Shown here: in pieces, positions 26,157 to 35,604 of the stretch | Position numbering within the stretch: position 1 is the first letter of the stretch | Layout of the letters: every line of letters begins with the position of its first letter | From: Pseudoselenomonas ruminantium | GTDB lineage: Bacteria; Bacillota; Negativicutes; Selenomonadales; Selenomonadaceae | Length of the DNA: 64,000 nucleotides | Direction of reading: 5' to 3' | NCBI GenBank assembly: GCA_902780915.1 | Contig: CACZHK010000004.1 | Coordinates: forward strand, 28,396-92,395 | Notes under the pieces: generated by a model | What the model saw: the letters and a program-made list of their open reading frames with translations, nothing else | Told to the model about the DNA's origin: nothing | Database searches by the model: none | Translations under genes and position numbers: made by a program

Positions 26157-27758
26157 TTGAGCAACAAGAAGTCTTTTTATAAAAAAATCACGGCCTTGGT
26201 TTTGGGCGGCCTGATGGCTGCCAGCACTGCTCCTGCATTGGCAGCGGATACCGTGCAGCTTGACCTGGATGATTCTGTGCGGATGGCTCTGGAGAACAAC
26301 CGCACGCTCAAGCAGGCTTTCACTGATGTGGACAACGCCCGGTGGAGCCTTTCGCAGGCTCGCCGCAAGATGGGGCCTACCCTGACTTGGTCGGGCACGG
26401 CACAGCGGGTTGGAGGATACGATTACCAAAATAAATTCGACAATGCCGGTACTGTCAGCATGCCCCTTTTCAATGAGTCCCTTGCGGCTAGCCGCGAGTC
26501 GGCAGGGTACGCCTTGAATGCGGCAGACCTGACGCTGGAGAATACCAAGCAGACTACTGTGCAGACGGCTACCCAGTATTATTACAATATCCTGCAGTGC
26601 CGCAATCTCATCAAGGTTTATCAGGATAATGTGGAGACACTGCAGGCCCACCTTGACCAGGTAAATGCCCAGTATCGTGTGGGCACCGTGGCCAAGTCTG
26701 ATGTGCTGTCCTCTGAGGTGCAGCTGGCAAATGCCCAGCAGTCCCTGGTGACGGCCCAGAACAATTACGATGTGGCGGTGGCCACGCTCAATAACTTCAT
26801 CGGCCTGCCCACGGATACGATCATCGAGATCAAGGACGAGCTGAAGTACACCAAGTACGAGCTGGATCTGGATAATTGCACCAACTATGCCCTTTTGAAC
26901 AGAGCAGATGGCTTGGTGGCTTATTATAAGGTGAAGCAGGCGGAGGCCGGGGTGAAATCTGCCAAGGCCGGTTATCTGCCTACAGTCAATGTTTCTGCGT
27001 CTGATGCCATAGCCGGTGAGCGACCCTTCAAAGATGACATTCAGAACAGCGATCGCTGGACAGTGGGCCTCAGCGCCAACTGGAATCTATTTGACAATGG
27101 TGTCACCTCTGCCGGTGTCCATGCAGCCGAGGCCAGCCTCCTGAAGGCGCAGGAGGCCTCCAGCCAGACAGATGAGCAGATTCGCCTGGATGTGCGCACG
27201 GCTCTCCTGAACCTCAGGGCTGCGGAGAAGAATATCCACACTACCTCTGTGGCTGTGTCGCAGGCAGAGGAAGATTACAAGATTGCCCAGGTGAGCTACA
27301 ATGCCGGCGTGGGCACCAACCTCAGCGTCATGGACGCAGAGGAAAAGCTCACTTCTGCCCGCACCAATTACTATACGGCCTTGTACAATTACAATACCAG
27401 CAAGGCAAAGCTTGACAAGGCCATGGGCATTCCGGTGGATTTGGATGCAGTCAAGTACAGCGAGGCGGCCATGGCCGGCGAGACAGTTGCCAAGGCACGC
27501 GAGGCAGGCCGGATCCATGAGGATTCTGTCTTTGAGATTCCCCGTGAGGTTACCAAAGCAGAACTGAAGCAGGGCAAGGATGAGCGCAAGGCCATGGAGG
27601 AGGCAGCCAAAGCCAAGGTGAAGGAGGCAGAGGCTGCCGTCAAGGCGGAAAAGAAGCAGGCGGCCAAGAATGCCTCTGCCGAGGTTAAGGCTGAGCAGGC
27701 ACAGGATGCTCCTAAGGCAGCCACGGCAGATGAGGTCGCAGATTCTCTTGGCAAGTAA
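26157..27758 (+). CDS. tolC: TolC-family outer membrane efflux protein
   Basis: A 533-residue TolC-like protein with signal peptide (TAPALAA, cleavage about residue 31) and two OEP repeats (about 35-230 and 250-435) of long helices and short strands. It would form a trimeric outer-membrane channel and periplasmic tunnel for efflux or secretion. A C-terminal extension of about 90 residues, very rich in Lys, Glu and Ala (KAEKKQAAKNASAEVKAEQA), follows the second repeat and is unusual. The TTG start follows GGGAGG by 8 bases. The stop lies 25 bp before tamB. No inner-membrane efflux partner is adjacent. Confidence 0.92.
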   Translation: MSNKKSFYKKITALVLGGLMAASTAPALAADTVQLDLDDSVRMALENNRTLKQAFTDVDNARWSLSQARRKMGPTLTWSGTAQRVGGYDYQNKFDNAGTVSMPLFNESLAASRESAGYALNAADLTLENTKQTTVQTATQYYYNILQCRNLIKVYQDNVETLQAHLDQVNAQYRVGTVAKSDVLSSEVQLANAQQSLVTAQNNYDVAVATLNNFIGLPTDTIIEIKDELKYTKYELDLDNCTNYALLNRADGLVAYYKVKQAEAGVKSAKAGYLPTVNVSASDAIAGERPFKDDIQNSDRWTVGLSANWNLFDNGVTSAGVHAAEASLLKAQEASSQTDEQIRLDVRTALLNLRAAEKNIHTTSVAVSQAEEDYKIAQVSYNAGVGTNLSVMDAEEKLTSARTNYYTALYNYNTSKAKLDKAMGIPVDLDAVKYSEAAMAGETVAKAREAGRIHEDSVFEIPREVTKAELKQGKDERKAMEEAAKAKVKEAEAAVKAEKKQAAKNASAEVKAEQAQDAPKAATADEVADSLGK

Positions 27759-27782
27759 ATTTTGCTCAAAAAGGGTGGGTTT

Positions 27783-30700
27783 ATGAAGGGGTTACTGAAA
27801 GTTGGGCTGGGGCTGGCTCTTTCGGCTGCGTTGCTGTGTGGGGGAGCTTTCCTTGTCTCCCGCACGGAGACTTTCATGCAGGAAGCGGGCAAAGCAGCTG
27901 GCAATATTGCGGCCGCATCTCTGGGCACTGAAGCAGAGGTGGGCTCCATTGAGGTGAAATCCCTTCACGAACTTACCATACATGACATAAATATCTATGA
28001 CAAGCAGGCGGAAACCATGCTCCATGCCGATGAGGCACGGGTGGGCTTCCGCCTGCTTGCCGCGTTCAAAGAGCCGTCTGAAAGCGTCGGGACTGTGACC
28101 CTGAAAGGGGTGGAGGCGTACCTGTCGGAGAAAGAAGACGGCAGCTGGAACGTGCAGGATATCATCTCCACCACAGGGGAGGAAAAGAAATTCACTGGCA
28201 AGGTGGAAGTGGAGGAGGCCCGGGTGCGGGTGAACAGCTTCCGCTTGCCGGAAGCTTTGGAATTTGACCAGGTGACTGGCACGCTGGACTTTGGAGATTA
28301 TCCCGCCCTGAAGCTGGAGGGAAAAGCCTCTCAAGGGGAGACTGACCTGGAATTTGGCGGCACTATCGGCAGCGACAGGCAGATCATCAGAGTAAAAGCC
28401 GGTGAGGCAGAACTGGAAAAATATTTGCCATTGCTGCCCGCAGGGCTCCTGCCTGAAGAAGTGGAACTTGAGGGGGGGCATCTGAACCGGGCTGAGGTTG
28501 CTGTGGTCTATCAGGGAGGACTGATGAGCCTGACTGGTTCTGCAGACCTCAAAGAGGGGCGCCTGCGGGCTCTGGGTACAGAGGTAGAGCAGATTGAAGG
28601 CACAGCCTTCTTCACTGACAGCCAGGTACTCTTCGATGCCAAGGCACAGGCGGCAGGCCAGCAGGCCAGGGCACACGGCAAAGTGACTTTCCTGGAAGGC
28701 ACTCCCTATTTTGATATCGAGGCGGAGTCTGAGTCCTTTGCTCCCTCTGCCATATTGACAGATATACCCTGTCACGGCACGGCAGCTTTCAGCGCCAAGA
28801 TTGCCGGTACTGCCTCCAATCCCTTGGTTGAAGCCCAGGTCAGCAAGGCGGCTGGTGAGGCCTATGGCATTCCTTTTGCAGACGCTGGAGCCAAGGTACG
28901 CTATGAGGATGGCCGGGTCTATGTGCAGGAGGCCAGGGCGAATTCTTTTGGAGGCAGCGTTCAAGGTGAATTTGAGCTGAGTGCCGCAGATTTGTCTTTT
29001 ACGGGACATCTGAAGGGACAGGGCATAGACCTGGCTCTTGCTGCTGCTTCGCTGCCTGACGTTCCTGCCCTGAATGATCTGACAGGCAGGGCTTCCCTTG
29101 ATGTGGGCTTCAGCGGCAGGGGCAAGGAGTATGAAAAGCTTGAGGCTTATGGCAGCCTGAAATTGGAGCAGGGAGCTTATCAGGGGCTTGCCCTTGAAAG
29201 GGCTGGCACTTCCTTTGCTTTGCTGGGGGACGCTCTCACCATCGATGCCTGCAGTGTCCGCCTGCCTCAGCACGGCGATGTGGGCCTGGAGGGGAAGATT
29301 GCCGGCCTTTACGGTGACCCGCAGCTGGAACTGCAGCTATATGGCGGCCATGTGGAACTGAGCCTGCTGCAGGCGTTCCTGCCTCAGGCAGACATGAGAG
29401 GCAAAGCCGATTTCAAGGGCACCCTTTCCGGCACCCGCAGCAATCCCGACCTGCAGCTGAGTTTTTCTGCCACCAGGGGGCAGCTTTTCAAGCAGCCTTT
29501 TGATTCTGTGCGCTTCCATGCCAGGGGCAGCCTGGACAGGGTTTCCATAGAGGACTTCTCCCTTATGAAGGATGGCAAGCAGACCTGGTATGTGGAAGGT
29601 TTCGTGGGCTTCACGGGGGAGAAGCGGCTGAATCTCAGGGCAGATACTGTGGGAGTGCGCATGGAGGATCTGGCCGCCCTGGTGGCGCCGGATCAGCCCA
29701 TCACGGGCAATGTGGACAATACTATCAGGTTCACGGGAACTTTGGACAATCCCAAGGCTGTGGGCTATATCCATTTCTATTTGGGCAGCTATATGGGTGT
29801 CCTCCTGTCCGGCATGGATGGCGACTACTATCTGCAGGATGGCAAAGTGAGGCTGCAGGACTTCCATATCTATTCGCCCATGGTTGACATGGATGTGAAT
29901 GGCATGGTGGACAGGGCAGGGAACCTGGATCTATTGGCGCAGGTGCATGATATTGACATGAAGCGCATTCAGCACAAGCTGCCCTATGAGGTCAGCGGCC
30001 ATGGCACCTTTGACGGCAATATCCGCGGCAATATTTCTGCGCCGGTTTTCCACGGCACGCTCAATGCTCCCAATCTCACTCTGAACGGTCAGGAAATAAG
30101 GCAGCTCCATGGTCTGGTGGACTATGCAGCGCATAAAGTCAAGTTGTCAGAGTTTGGCTTTGCCCAGGGAGAGAACGGCTACTGCGGCCTGGAGGCTGCT
30201 TATGGCACTGAGGATGAAAGCCTGTCCGGCAATGCCGTGGTGCAGGATTTTGATATTGAGGTTCTTTGCGATCTGCTCAACCAGCATAACGACAAGCTTG
30301 CTGGCAAGGTTTCCGTGGGTGTGCTGCTGGGGGGAACCCTGGGCAATCCCAGCCTGGTGGTGCAGGGAAGCATTGACCAGGGGACGGCGGCAGGTTATGA
30401 TATCCGCAATGTGAATTTGAAGGGTCATTTGCAGAACCGCGTGCTTTCGCTGGAGGAGATTTCAGGCCTGCAAGGCGAAGGCATTTTCACCGGCAAGGGC
30501 ACGGTGGATTTCAACCATGAGGGCGAGATTGATGCCAGCCTTCAGGCGCAGGATCTTTCTCTGGGCATGTTCACCAGGCTGGCCGGTGTCCAGGCTGATA
30601 TTGCGGGCAAAGCCGATATCAAGGCCTCTTTTGGCGGCTATCTCCAGAATCCTTCTGTAGATGCAGAGATCAAGGGGCGGGACGGCGGCGTGGCAGGGTC

Positions 30701-32141
30701 TACCTTCGATGTTTTGGAGGCAGTGCTGCAGGTGCGCAACGGTCTCTGCGATGTCAAGAACATGCAGGTACGCAAAACCGTGGGGGAGAGAACTTATCAG
30801 GCAAGCGCAAGGGGCATTGTGCCCTCCAGGGCGTTGCAGGTAGAGGATCCCTCGGCCCTCAATGATTATGAGCAGATACGGTTTGAGATATCCCTCGATG
30901 ATGCAGATCTGTCTCTTTTGCCGGCTCTTTCCAAGCAAGTGGAGTGGGCTATGGGGCCGACTCAGGGACAGCTGCGCATAACCGGCACGGCTGCTCATCC
31001 CCAGTTCAACGGTTCACTGGCTGTCACCGGTGGTTCTGTGAAGCTGAAGGATCTGCGGCTGCCTGTCACGGAGATGGGCGCAAGGCTTGATTTTAATGGC
31101 AATCAAATGACAGTCAAGGACTTTTCTGGTAAAATGGGCGATGGGAGCTACAATGGCTCCGGGCACCTGCAGCTCGAGGGCCTGACTCCGGTGCATTACG
31201 CTTTTGATTTCACGGCCAGCAAGCTGGATGTTCAGAGCGGCTTCTTTCAGGGACCGCTGGATGGCGAGCTGCATTTGCAGGAGGGGGAGATCTATGGTGT
31301 GACCCTGCCAAAGCTGACCGGCCAGCTCAACCTGCATGACTGCACAGTTTCTGTGCCTGCCCTTCCTGACACGGAAGGGGATTTGCCCAACATCATCCTG
31401 GATTTTCAGCTGAATGTGGGGCAGAAGGTGCATTTCTACAGTTCTTATCTGTACGACATGTATCTGAAAGGCGGCATCCACTTTGGTGGCACCACCAGGC
31501 ACCCCAGGACCAGCGGCCAGCTGGAAGTGGATAAGGGGGGCACTGTCAGTTACCTCAAGACGCCCTTCAAGATCCGCCAGGGCATAGCTTACTTCAATCA
31601 GGTGGATTCCTTCCTGCCCAGCATTGATTTCATGGCTGATGCCACGGTGGGACGCACGACGATTTTCCTGAACCTGAATGGGCCTTTGGGAAAAATGGAA
31701 ACGCAACTCTCTTCAATGCCGGAACTCAGCCAGACAGAAATCATGCAGGTGCTGACGCTGGGACGGGATCATGTAGCTGGCAATAGCAAGATAACCGCTG
31801 GGGATATGCTTTCCCTGGGCCTCCAGCTGACGGTGCTTTCTGAGCTGGAGCAGGCAGTGAGAAATATGTTGTTCCTGGATTATTTCAGCATCCATCGCGG
31901 CGGCCCCATGTCGGATTTTGTGCCTGTATCCTCTGAGAGCAACAGCCGGGATGATGAATACAGCGTGGAGATTGGCAAATATGTCACCAGGAAGCTCATG
32001 CTGAAGCTGAGCCAGGGCATAGGTGCCGAACATAAGACACGCTATGGCCTGGAATACAATTTCAATGACCGCTTCGGCCTGGTGGTTGAGCAGGAAGGTT
32101 CCAATACGGTGGTGGGCATCACCAGCCGCATAAAGTTCTGA
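27783..32141 (+). CDS. tamB: TamB-like translocation and assembly module protein (DUF490/AsmA-like)
   Basis: A 1452-residue protein with an N-terminal hydrophobic anchor (LLKVGLGLALSAALLCGGAFLV). It continues with hundreds of residues of repeated beta-strand segments (GTLSGTRSNPDLQLSF, GTASNPLVEAQV, GTLDNPKAVGYI-type units). The C-terminal TamB domain contains GGTTRHPRTSGQLEVDKGGTV-type sequence and ends GVTSRIKF-like (GITSRIKF). Such proteins form a hydrophobic groove across the periplasm and transfer phospholipids or assist barrel assembly. TamA is not nearby, and bamA is three genes away, so BamA may be its partner. The ATG at 27783 is preferred over TTG 27762 because AAGGGTGGG precedes it. 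Confidence 0.93.
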   Translation: MKGLLKVGLGLALSAALLCGGAFLVSRTETFMQEAGKAAGNIAAASLGTEAEVGSIEVKSLHELTIHDINIYDKQAETMLHADEARVGFRLLAAFKEPSESVGTVTLKGVEAYLSEKEDGSWNVQDIISTTGEEKKFTGKVEVEEARVRVNSFRLPEALEFDQVTGTLDFGDYPALKLEGKASQGETDLEFGGTIGSDRQIIRVKAGEAELEKYLPLLPAGLLPEEVELEGGHLNRAEVAVVYQGGLMSLTGSADLKEGRLRALGTEVEQIEGTAFFTDSQVLFDAKAQAAGQQARAHGKVTFLEGTPYFDIEAESESFAPSAILTDIPCHGTAAFSAKIAGTASNPLVEAQVSKAAGEAYGIPFADAGAKVRYEDGRVYVQEARANSFGGSVQGEFELSAADLSFTGHLKGQGIDLALAAASLPDVPALNDLTGRASLDVGFSGRGKEYEKLEAYGSLKLEQGAYQGLALERAGTSFALLGDALTIDACSVRLPQHGDVGLEGKIAGLYGDPQLELQLYGGHVELSLLQAFLPQADMRGKADFKGTLSGTRSNPDLQLSFSATRGQLFKQPFDSVRFHARGSLDRVSIEDFSLMKDGKQTWYVEGFVGFTGEKRLNLRADTVGVRMEDLAALVAPDQPITGNVDNTIRFTGTLDNPKAVGYIHFYLGSYMGVLLSGMDGDYYLQDGKVRLQDFHIYSPMVDMDVNGMVDRAGNLDLLAQVHDIDMKRIQHKLPYEVSGHGTFDGNIRGNISAPVFHGTLNAPNLTLNGQEIRQLHGLVDYAAHKVKLSEFGFAQGENGYCGLEAAYGTEDESLSGNAVVQDFDIEVLCDLLNQHNDKLAGKVSVGVLLGGTLGNPSLVVQGSIDQGTAAGYDIRNVNLKGHLQNRVLSLEEISGLQGEGIFTGKGTVDFNHEGEIDASLQAQDLSLGMFTRLAGVQADIAGKADIKASFGGYLQNPSVDAEIKGRDGGVAGSTFDVLEAVLQVRNGLCDVKNMQVRKTVGERTYQASARGIVPSRALQVEDPSALNDYEQIRFEISLDDADLSLLPALSKQVEWAMGPTQGQLRITGTAAHPQFNGSLAVTGGSVKLKDLRLPVTEMGARLDFNGNQMTVKDFSGKMGDGSYNGSGHLQLEGLTPVHYAFDFTASKLDVQSGFFQGPLDGELHLQEGEIYGVTLPKLTGQLNLHDCTVSVPALPDTEGDLPNIILDFQLNVGQKVHFYSSYLYDMYLKGGIHFGGTTRHPRTSGQLEVDKGGTVSYLKTPFKIRQGIAYFNQVDSFLPSIDFMADATVGRTTIFLNLNGPLGKMETQLSSMPELSQTEIMQVLTLGRDHVAGNSKITAGDMLSLGLQLTVLSELEQAVRNMLFLDYFSIHRGGPMSDFVPVSSESNSRDDEYSVEIGKYVTRKLMLKLSQGIGAEHKTRYGLEYNFNDRFGLVVEQEGSNTVVGITSRIKF

Positions 32142-32166
32142 GTTGAGATGAGGAAGGAGCAGGCGC

Positions 32167-32808
32167 ATGAATTTTGGTGAATATGTGGCAGCCATTTCTG
32201 CCATCAAGACGCTTGCTCCTGCAGAGGAATGGCAGTTGTGGCGTGAGTGCAAGTCTGGAGACAGGAAAGCTCGTCAGAGGCTTATAGAATCGTACCAGCC
32301 ACTGGTCTGCCGGGAGGCCATGCCCTGGCGCAGCTATCCTTACATCATGGATGCTGTCCAGGAGGGCACGGTGGGACTGATTGAGGCGGTGGAGACCTTT
32401 GACCCCGCAAGGGGCGTAGCTTTCAGCCTTTATGGCATGCACCGCATAAGAGGAAGGATCCTGGATTTTCTGAGGAAGGAAGGCGGAGCGGATATTGCCT
32501 GCCTGGAGGCTCCTTCCCCAGGGGAGGAAGGCAGCGCGAATCTGAAGGAAAGGGTTACGGACAGGGCAGCCTTGTCTGTGCCCGAACAGGTGGAGAACAA
32601 TCTGTTCTCCGAGCACCTGCACAGTGCTCTGGAACGCTTGCCGTGCAAGGAAAAGGCTGTGCTGGAAGGCATGTATCTGGGGTCCGCTGATGCCAGGGAT
32701 ATGGCAGATGACCTGAGTGTCTCCCTTGCTCATGTGTACCGCCTGCGGGACAAGGGCATAAGAAGGGTCAGAGGCATGCTCGCCCGCTTCAAGAGCAGCT
32801 GGACTTGA
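32167..32808 (+). CDS. Sigma-70 family RNA polymerase sigma factor
   Basis: A 213-residue sigma factor with region 2 (about residues 30-100: ARQRLIESYQPLVCREAM, DAVQEGTVGLIEAVETFDPARGVAFSLYGMHRIRGRI) and region 4 (about 150-205: LHSALERLPCKEKAVLEGMYL...SLAHVYRLRDKGIRRVR). Region 1.1 is absent and region 3 is very short. It resembles the FliA/SigB/WhiG type of alternative sigma factor rather than ECF sigma factors. Its place between tamB and bamA, in the same orientation with short gaps, suggests control of an envelope or general stress regulon. The next gene could encode its membrane-bound regulator. Confidence 0.88.
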   Translation: MNFGEYVAAISAIKTLAPAEEWQLWRECKSGDRKARQRLIESYQPLVCREAMPWRSYPYIMDAVQEGTVGLIEAVETFDPARGVAFSLYGMHRIRGRILDFLRKEGGADIACLEAPSPGEEGSANLKERVTDRAALSVPEQVENNLFSEHLHSALERLPCKEKAVLEGMYLGSADARDMADDLSVSLAHVYRLRDKGIRRVRGMLARFKSSWT

Positions 32809-32949
32809 AAAAGGAAGAAAATGTGCTGTTTGGGCAAGAAATTTGTATTTTTTCCTGTCTCATGCGGGCTGAAGCCAGCAGAAACGTTTTTTTCCTCTGA
32901 GAAAACCCTTTTCATATCTGAGATTATACAGCTGAAAGGGGGCGGGAAG

Positions 32950-33519
32950 ATGGACAAGGACAGCAAGCGGGCGCGTATTCAGGCGGCTCGCGAATGGCTG
33001 GGGCAGGCTGACGATTCTCTTGAGCGCTCTGATGAGCTGCAGGGGGATTTGAAGCTCATGCTGGCCAAGGCCGAGTTGGAGGGAGCCGCGCCGGGCAAAG
33101 CAGCCCGCAGGCTGCACAAGTGGCTCGCCCGGGGGGCGGCGCTTGCGGCAGCGGTGCTCATTGCGCTGGCCATAGAAAACTGGCCCTTTGGTCGGGAAAT
33201 GGTGCAAGAAGATATTCCTGCGCCTGCTCCCCCCCAGACGGCAGAAGAAATGCCGCTGGGGGAGCAGCTGGCTGGAGAAAAGCAGACTGAAAGAGAATCG
33301 GCCGTGGTGGATGAACCTTCTTTGCCTCCTGAGGAACCGGCAGGGAAAGCTGCTCCGTCTCCACCGATGCAGGAAACCCTTGAAGTGCGTGAGGGGACTT
33401 TTGAAGCGGGCACGCCCCAGTCAGCTGCTAGCCCCCATCTGACGTACTCACCTCCCAGCGTGCCTTCCTCGGATAAGCAGAAACTCATGCAGGAGGCGGG
33501 CGCAGTGCTCAGGCATTAA
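32950..33519 (+). CDS. Single-pass membrane protein next to the sigma factor, possible anti-sigma factor
   Basis: The 189-residue product has a charged cytoplasmic N-terminus of about 60 residues, mainly helical (ARIQAAREWLGQADDSLERSDELQGDL). A transmembrane helix follows at about 62-80 (GAALAAAVLIALAI), then a periplasmic tail of about 110 residues rich in Pro, Glu and Ala. This topology matches membrane anti-sigma factors, but the zinc-binding HxxxCxxC motif of the ZAS class is absent and I recognise no family. The ATG has AAGGGGGCGGG upstream. It is separated from the sigma gene by 141 bp without a clear promoter. The function is inferred from position only. Confidence 0.7.
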   Translation: MDKDSKRARIQAAREWLGQADDSLERSDELQGDLKLMLAKAELEGAAPGKAARRLHKWLARGAALAAAVLIALAIENWPFGREMVQEDIPAPAPPQTAEEMPLGEQLAGEKQTERESAVVDEPSLPPEEPAGKAAPSPPMQETLEVREGTFEAGTPQSAASPHLTYSPPSVPSSDKQKLMQEAGAVLRH

Positions 33520-33631
33520 AAAGTTCTTTGTATTTCCATGATTTTTTGATATATTATATTATTGATTGCAGGGAGCAAGGATTACGGGCAAGAAGCCTTT
33601 TGACCGAGGAATGACTTAGGAGGTTTGACCT

Positions 33632-35599
33632 TTGAACAAAAAGCGATACAGATATCTGGCTACGGCAGTGGCACTGGCTACCAGCGTGGCCATGCTGCCG
33701 GGCGCTGCTTATGCGGCAGAAGAAGCAGCGGCGGCTCAGGCTGAAAAGACTTCAACGGGAGCAGCCGCAAATTCTGCTGCTGAAGCTGCAACTGCTGAGA
33801 CGGCAGCTGCGGGCAAGAGCAAGGCAGTGGAAGGCCAGGAGACCACGGGGCCGGTTCAGTTAGATGAGCGTACCATCAAGTGGAACGAGACTCGGCCGGA
33901 CGAGAAAGCTATCGAGGCCTTGCTGGGGCAGTATGAGGGTCAGACCATCGTGGATACCCGTTTCGAGGGGGCATCGGCAAAGACCGAGCCTACTGCCAAG
34001 GCCGCAGTTTCCATGCACGCAGGTGACATGTTTACCTCCAAGTTGGTATTTGAAGCCAGGGATTCCATCTACAACACGGGGTATTTCTACGACATCTACC
34101 CGTCCTTTGAAAAAGTGCCTGAGGGTGTCATTGTTACCTACCACGTGCTTGAGAATCCTGTGCTGACGGAGATTGGAATCGAAGGCAACACTGTGGAGAA
34201 GAGCGAGGATCTCTATGGGCGCATGCGGGTAAAGACGGGAGAAATCCTCAATAGCCGCATCCTGCATGAAGATGTTCAGGCTGTCCAGGACCTTTACCAT
34301 AAGGATGGCTACATCCTCATGAAGATCTCTGACATGAATATAGATCCCAACGGCAAGCTTACCTTGAAAATCAACGAGGGCAAGCTGGAGGGATACGCAG
34401 TCAAGGGCAATAAGAAGACCAAGGACAGAGTAATTCTGCGCGAGATGCGTCAGAAGCCGGGAGAGCCCTTCAACTCCAAGATGGCACGCCGCAGTGTGCA
34501 GCGCGTATATAACCTGGGCTTTTTTGAAGATGTCAATATCAAGATGAACCCGGGGGTGGAGCCCAATGCGGTGATCATGGAAGTAGATGTCAAGGAGCAG
34601 CGCACGGGCACCTTCGGCGTTGGTGCGGGCTACAGCAGCTCTGACGGCATCCTGGGAATGATCAATGTAGGCGACAAGAACTTCCTGGGCACCGGGGATG
34701 CCATTTCCCTTACCTACCAGAGATCCGGCAGCGAGAGTGATGCACAGGGCTTCGTGTTCTCTTACAGGCATCCCTGGATTGACAAGAAGGAAACTGTGGG
34801 AACCCTGAAGATCTACAATCGTACCTATGAGTATTCTGACTATGACACCGACGGCAATAAGAAGGAAAGCTATATGCGCAAGTACTCCGGGGGCGAGCTT
34901 ACTTTGGGCCGCCCGGTCAGCGAATACTCCACCAACTACATCACCCTCAAGAACCGTAAGGACATATACAAAAGACATGAAGATGACGGCAATGTGGTCT
35001 GGAAGAACGCAGATGGCAGCATTCACTGGGGCGAACATGATCAGGCCTGGAAGGATTACAACTTCGGCACTACCCGTTCCATCATCTTGCAGCATGTGAC
35101 TGATACCCGTGACAATGTCTATAACCCCATGGAGGGCTGCAAGATCAGCCTTACCGGCGAGGTGGCAGGCTTTGGCGGCGATTTCGATTTCCAGAAGGCA
35201 TACATTGAGGATGCCCGCTACTTCAAGGTAGGCAGCGATCGGGTGATCGCCGTAAGAGGTGCCTTGGGCTATGCCCGCGGTCACTTGTCAGAGTTCAACC
35301 AGTTCCGTGTGGGCGGCCAGGATACCCTGCGCGGCTATCGTGACGACCAGTTCCGTGGCGACCGCATGGGCATCCTGTCCGTAGAGTACAGGTTCCCCCT
35401 GGCCAATAAGGTTCAGGGCGCTGTCTTCGCTGATGGCGGTGGTGCCTGGTATGACAGCGTGCTGCCCCATGGAGGAGACCTTCATGGCAGCATAGGCGTG
35501 GGCGTTTCCTTCAATACCCCCATTGGCCCTCTGCGCCTGGATTACGGCAGGGGCGATAAGGGCGGCCGTGTTCACTTCACGGTAGGCGGCATGTTCTGA
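33632..35599 (+). CDS. bamA: Outer membrane protein assembly factor BamA
   Basis: A 655-residue BamA/Omp85 protein. The signal peptide ends AAYAAEE (about residue 28), followed by an Ala/Glu-rich linker. Three POTRA domains then occupy about residues 105-330, fewer than the five of E. coli, as usual in this group. The 16-strand barrel follows, with the conserved FRVGGQDTLRGYRDDQFRG (the VRGF-like motif of loop 6) and the terminal FTVGGMF ending in Phe. It inserts barrels into the outer membrane. The TTG start is supported by AGGAGG eight bases upstream. The preceding 110 bp hold AT-rich -10-like sequences. Confidence 0.96.
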   Translation: MNKKRYRYLATAVALATSVAMLPGAAYAAEEAAAAQAEKTSTGAAANSAAEAATAETAAAGKSKAVEGQETTGPVQLDERTIKWNETRPDEKAIEALLGQYEGQTIVDTRFEGASAKTEPTAKAAVSMHAGDMFTSKLVFEARDSIYNTGYFYDIYPSFEKVPEGVIVTYHVLENPVLTEIGIEGNTVEKSEDLYGRMRVKTGEILNSRILHEDVQAVQDLYHKDGYILMKISDMNIDPNGKLTLKINEGKLEGYAVKGNKKTKDRVILREMRQKPGEPFNSKMARRSVQRVYNLGFFEDVNIKMNPGVEPNAVIMEVDVKEQRTGTFGVGAGYSSSDGILGMINVGDKNFLGTGDAISLTYQRSGSESDAQGFVFSYRHPWIDKKETVGTLKIYNRTYEYSDYDTDGNKKESYMRKYSGGELTLGRPVSEYSTNYITLKNRKDIYKRHEDDGNVVWKNADGSIHWGEHDQAWKDYNFGTTRSIILQHVTDTRDNVYNPMEGCKISLTGEVAGFGGDFDFQKAYIEDARYFKVGSDRVIAVRGALGYARGHLSEFNQFRVGGQDTLRGYRDDQFRGDRMGILSVEYRFPLANKVQGAVFADGGGAWYDSVLPHGGDLHGSIGVGVSFNTPIGPLRLDYGRGDKGGRVHFTVGGMF

Positions 35600-35604
35600 G
35601 GACG

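Noticed and set aside
32950..33519. Zinc-type (ZAS) anti-sigma factor
   Set aside because: The HxxxCxxC motif is absent; only topology and position suggest an anti-sigma role.
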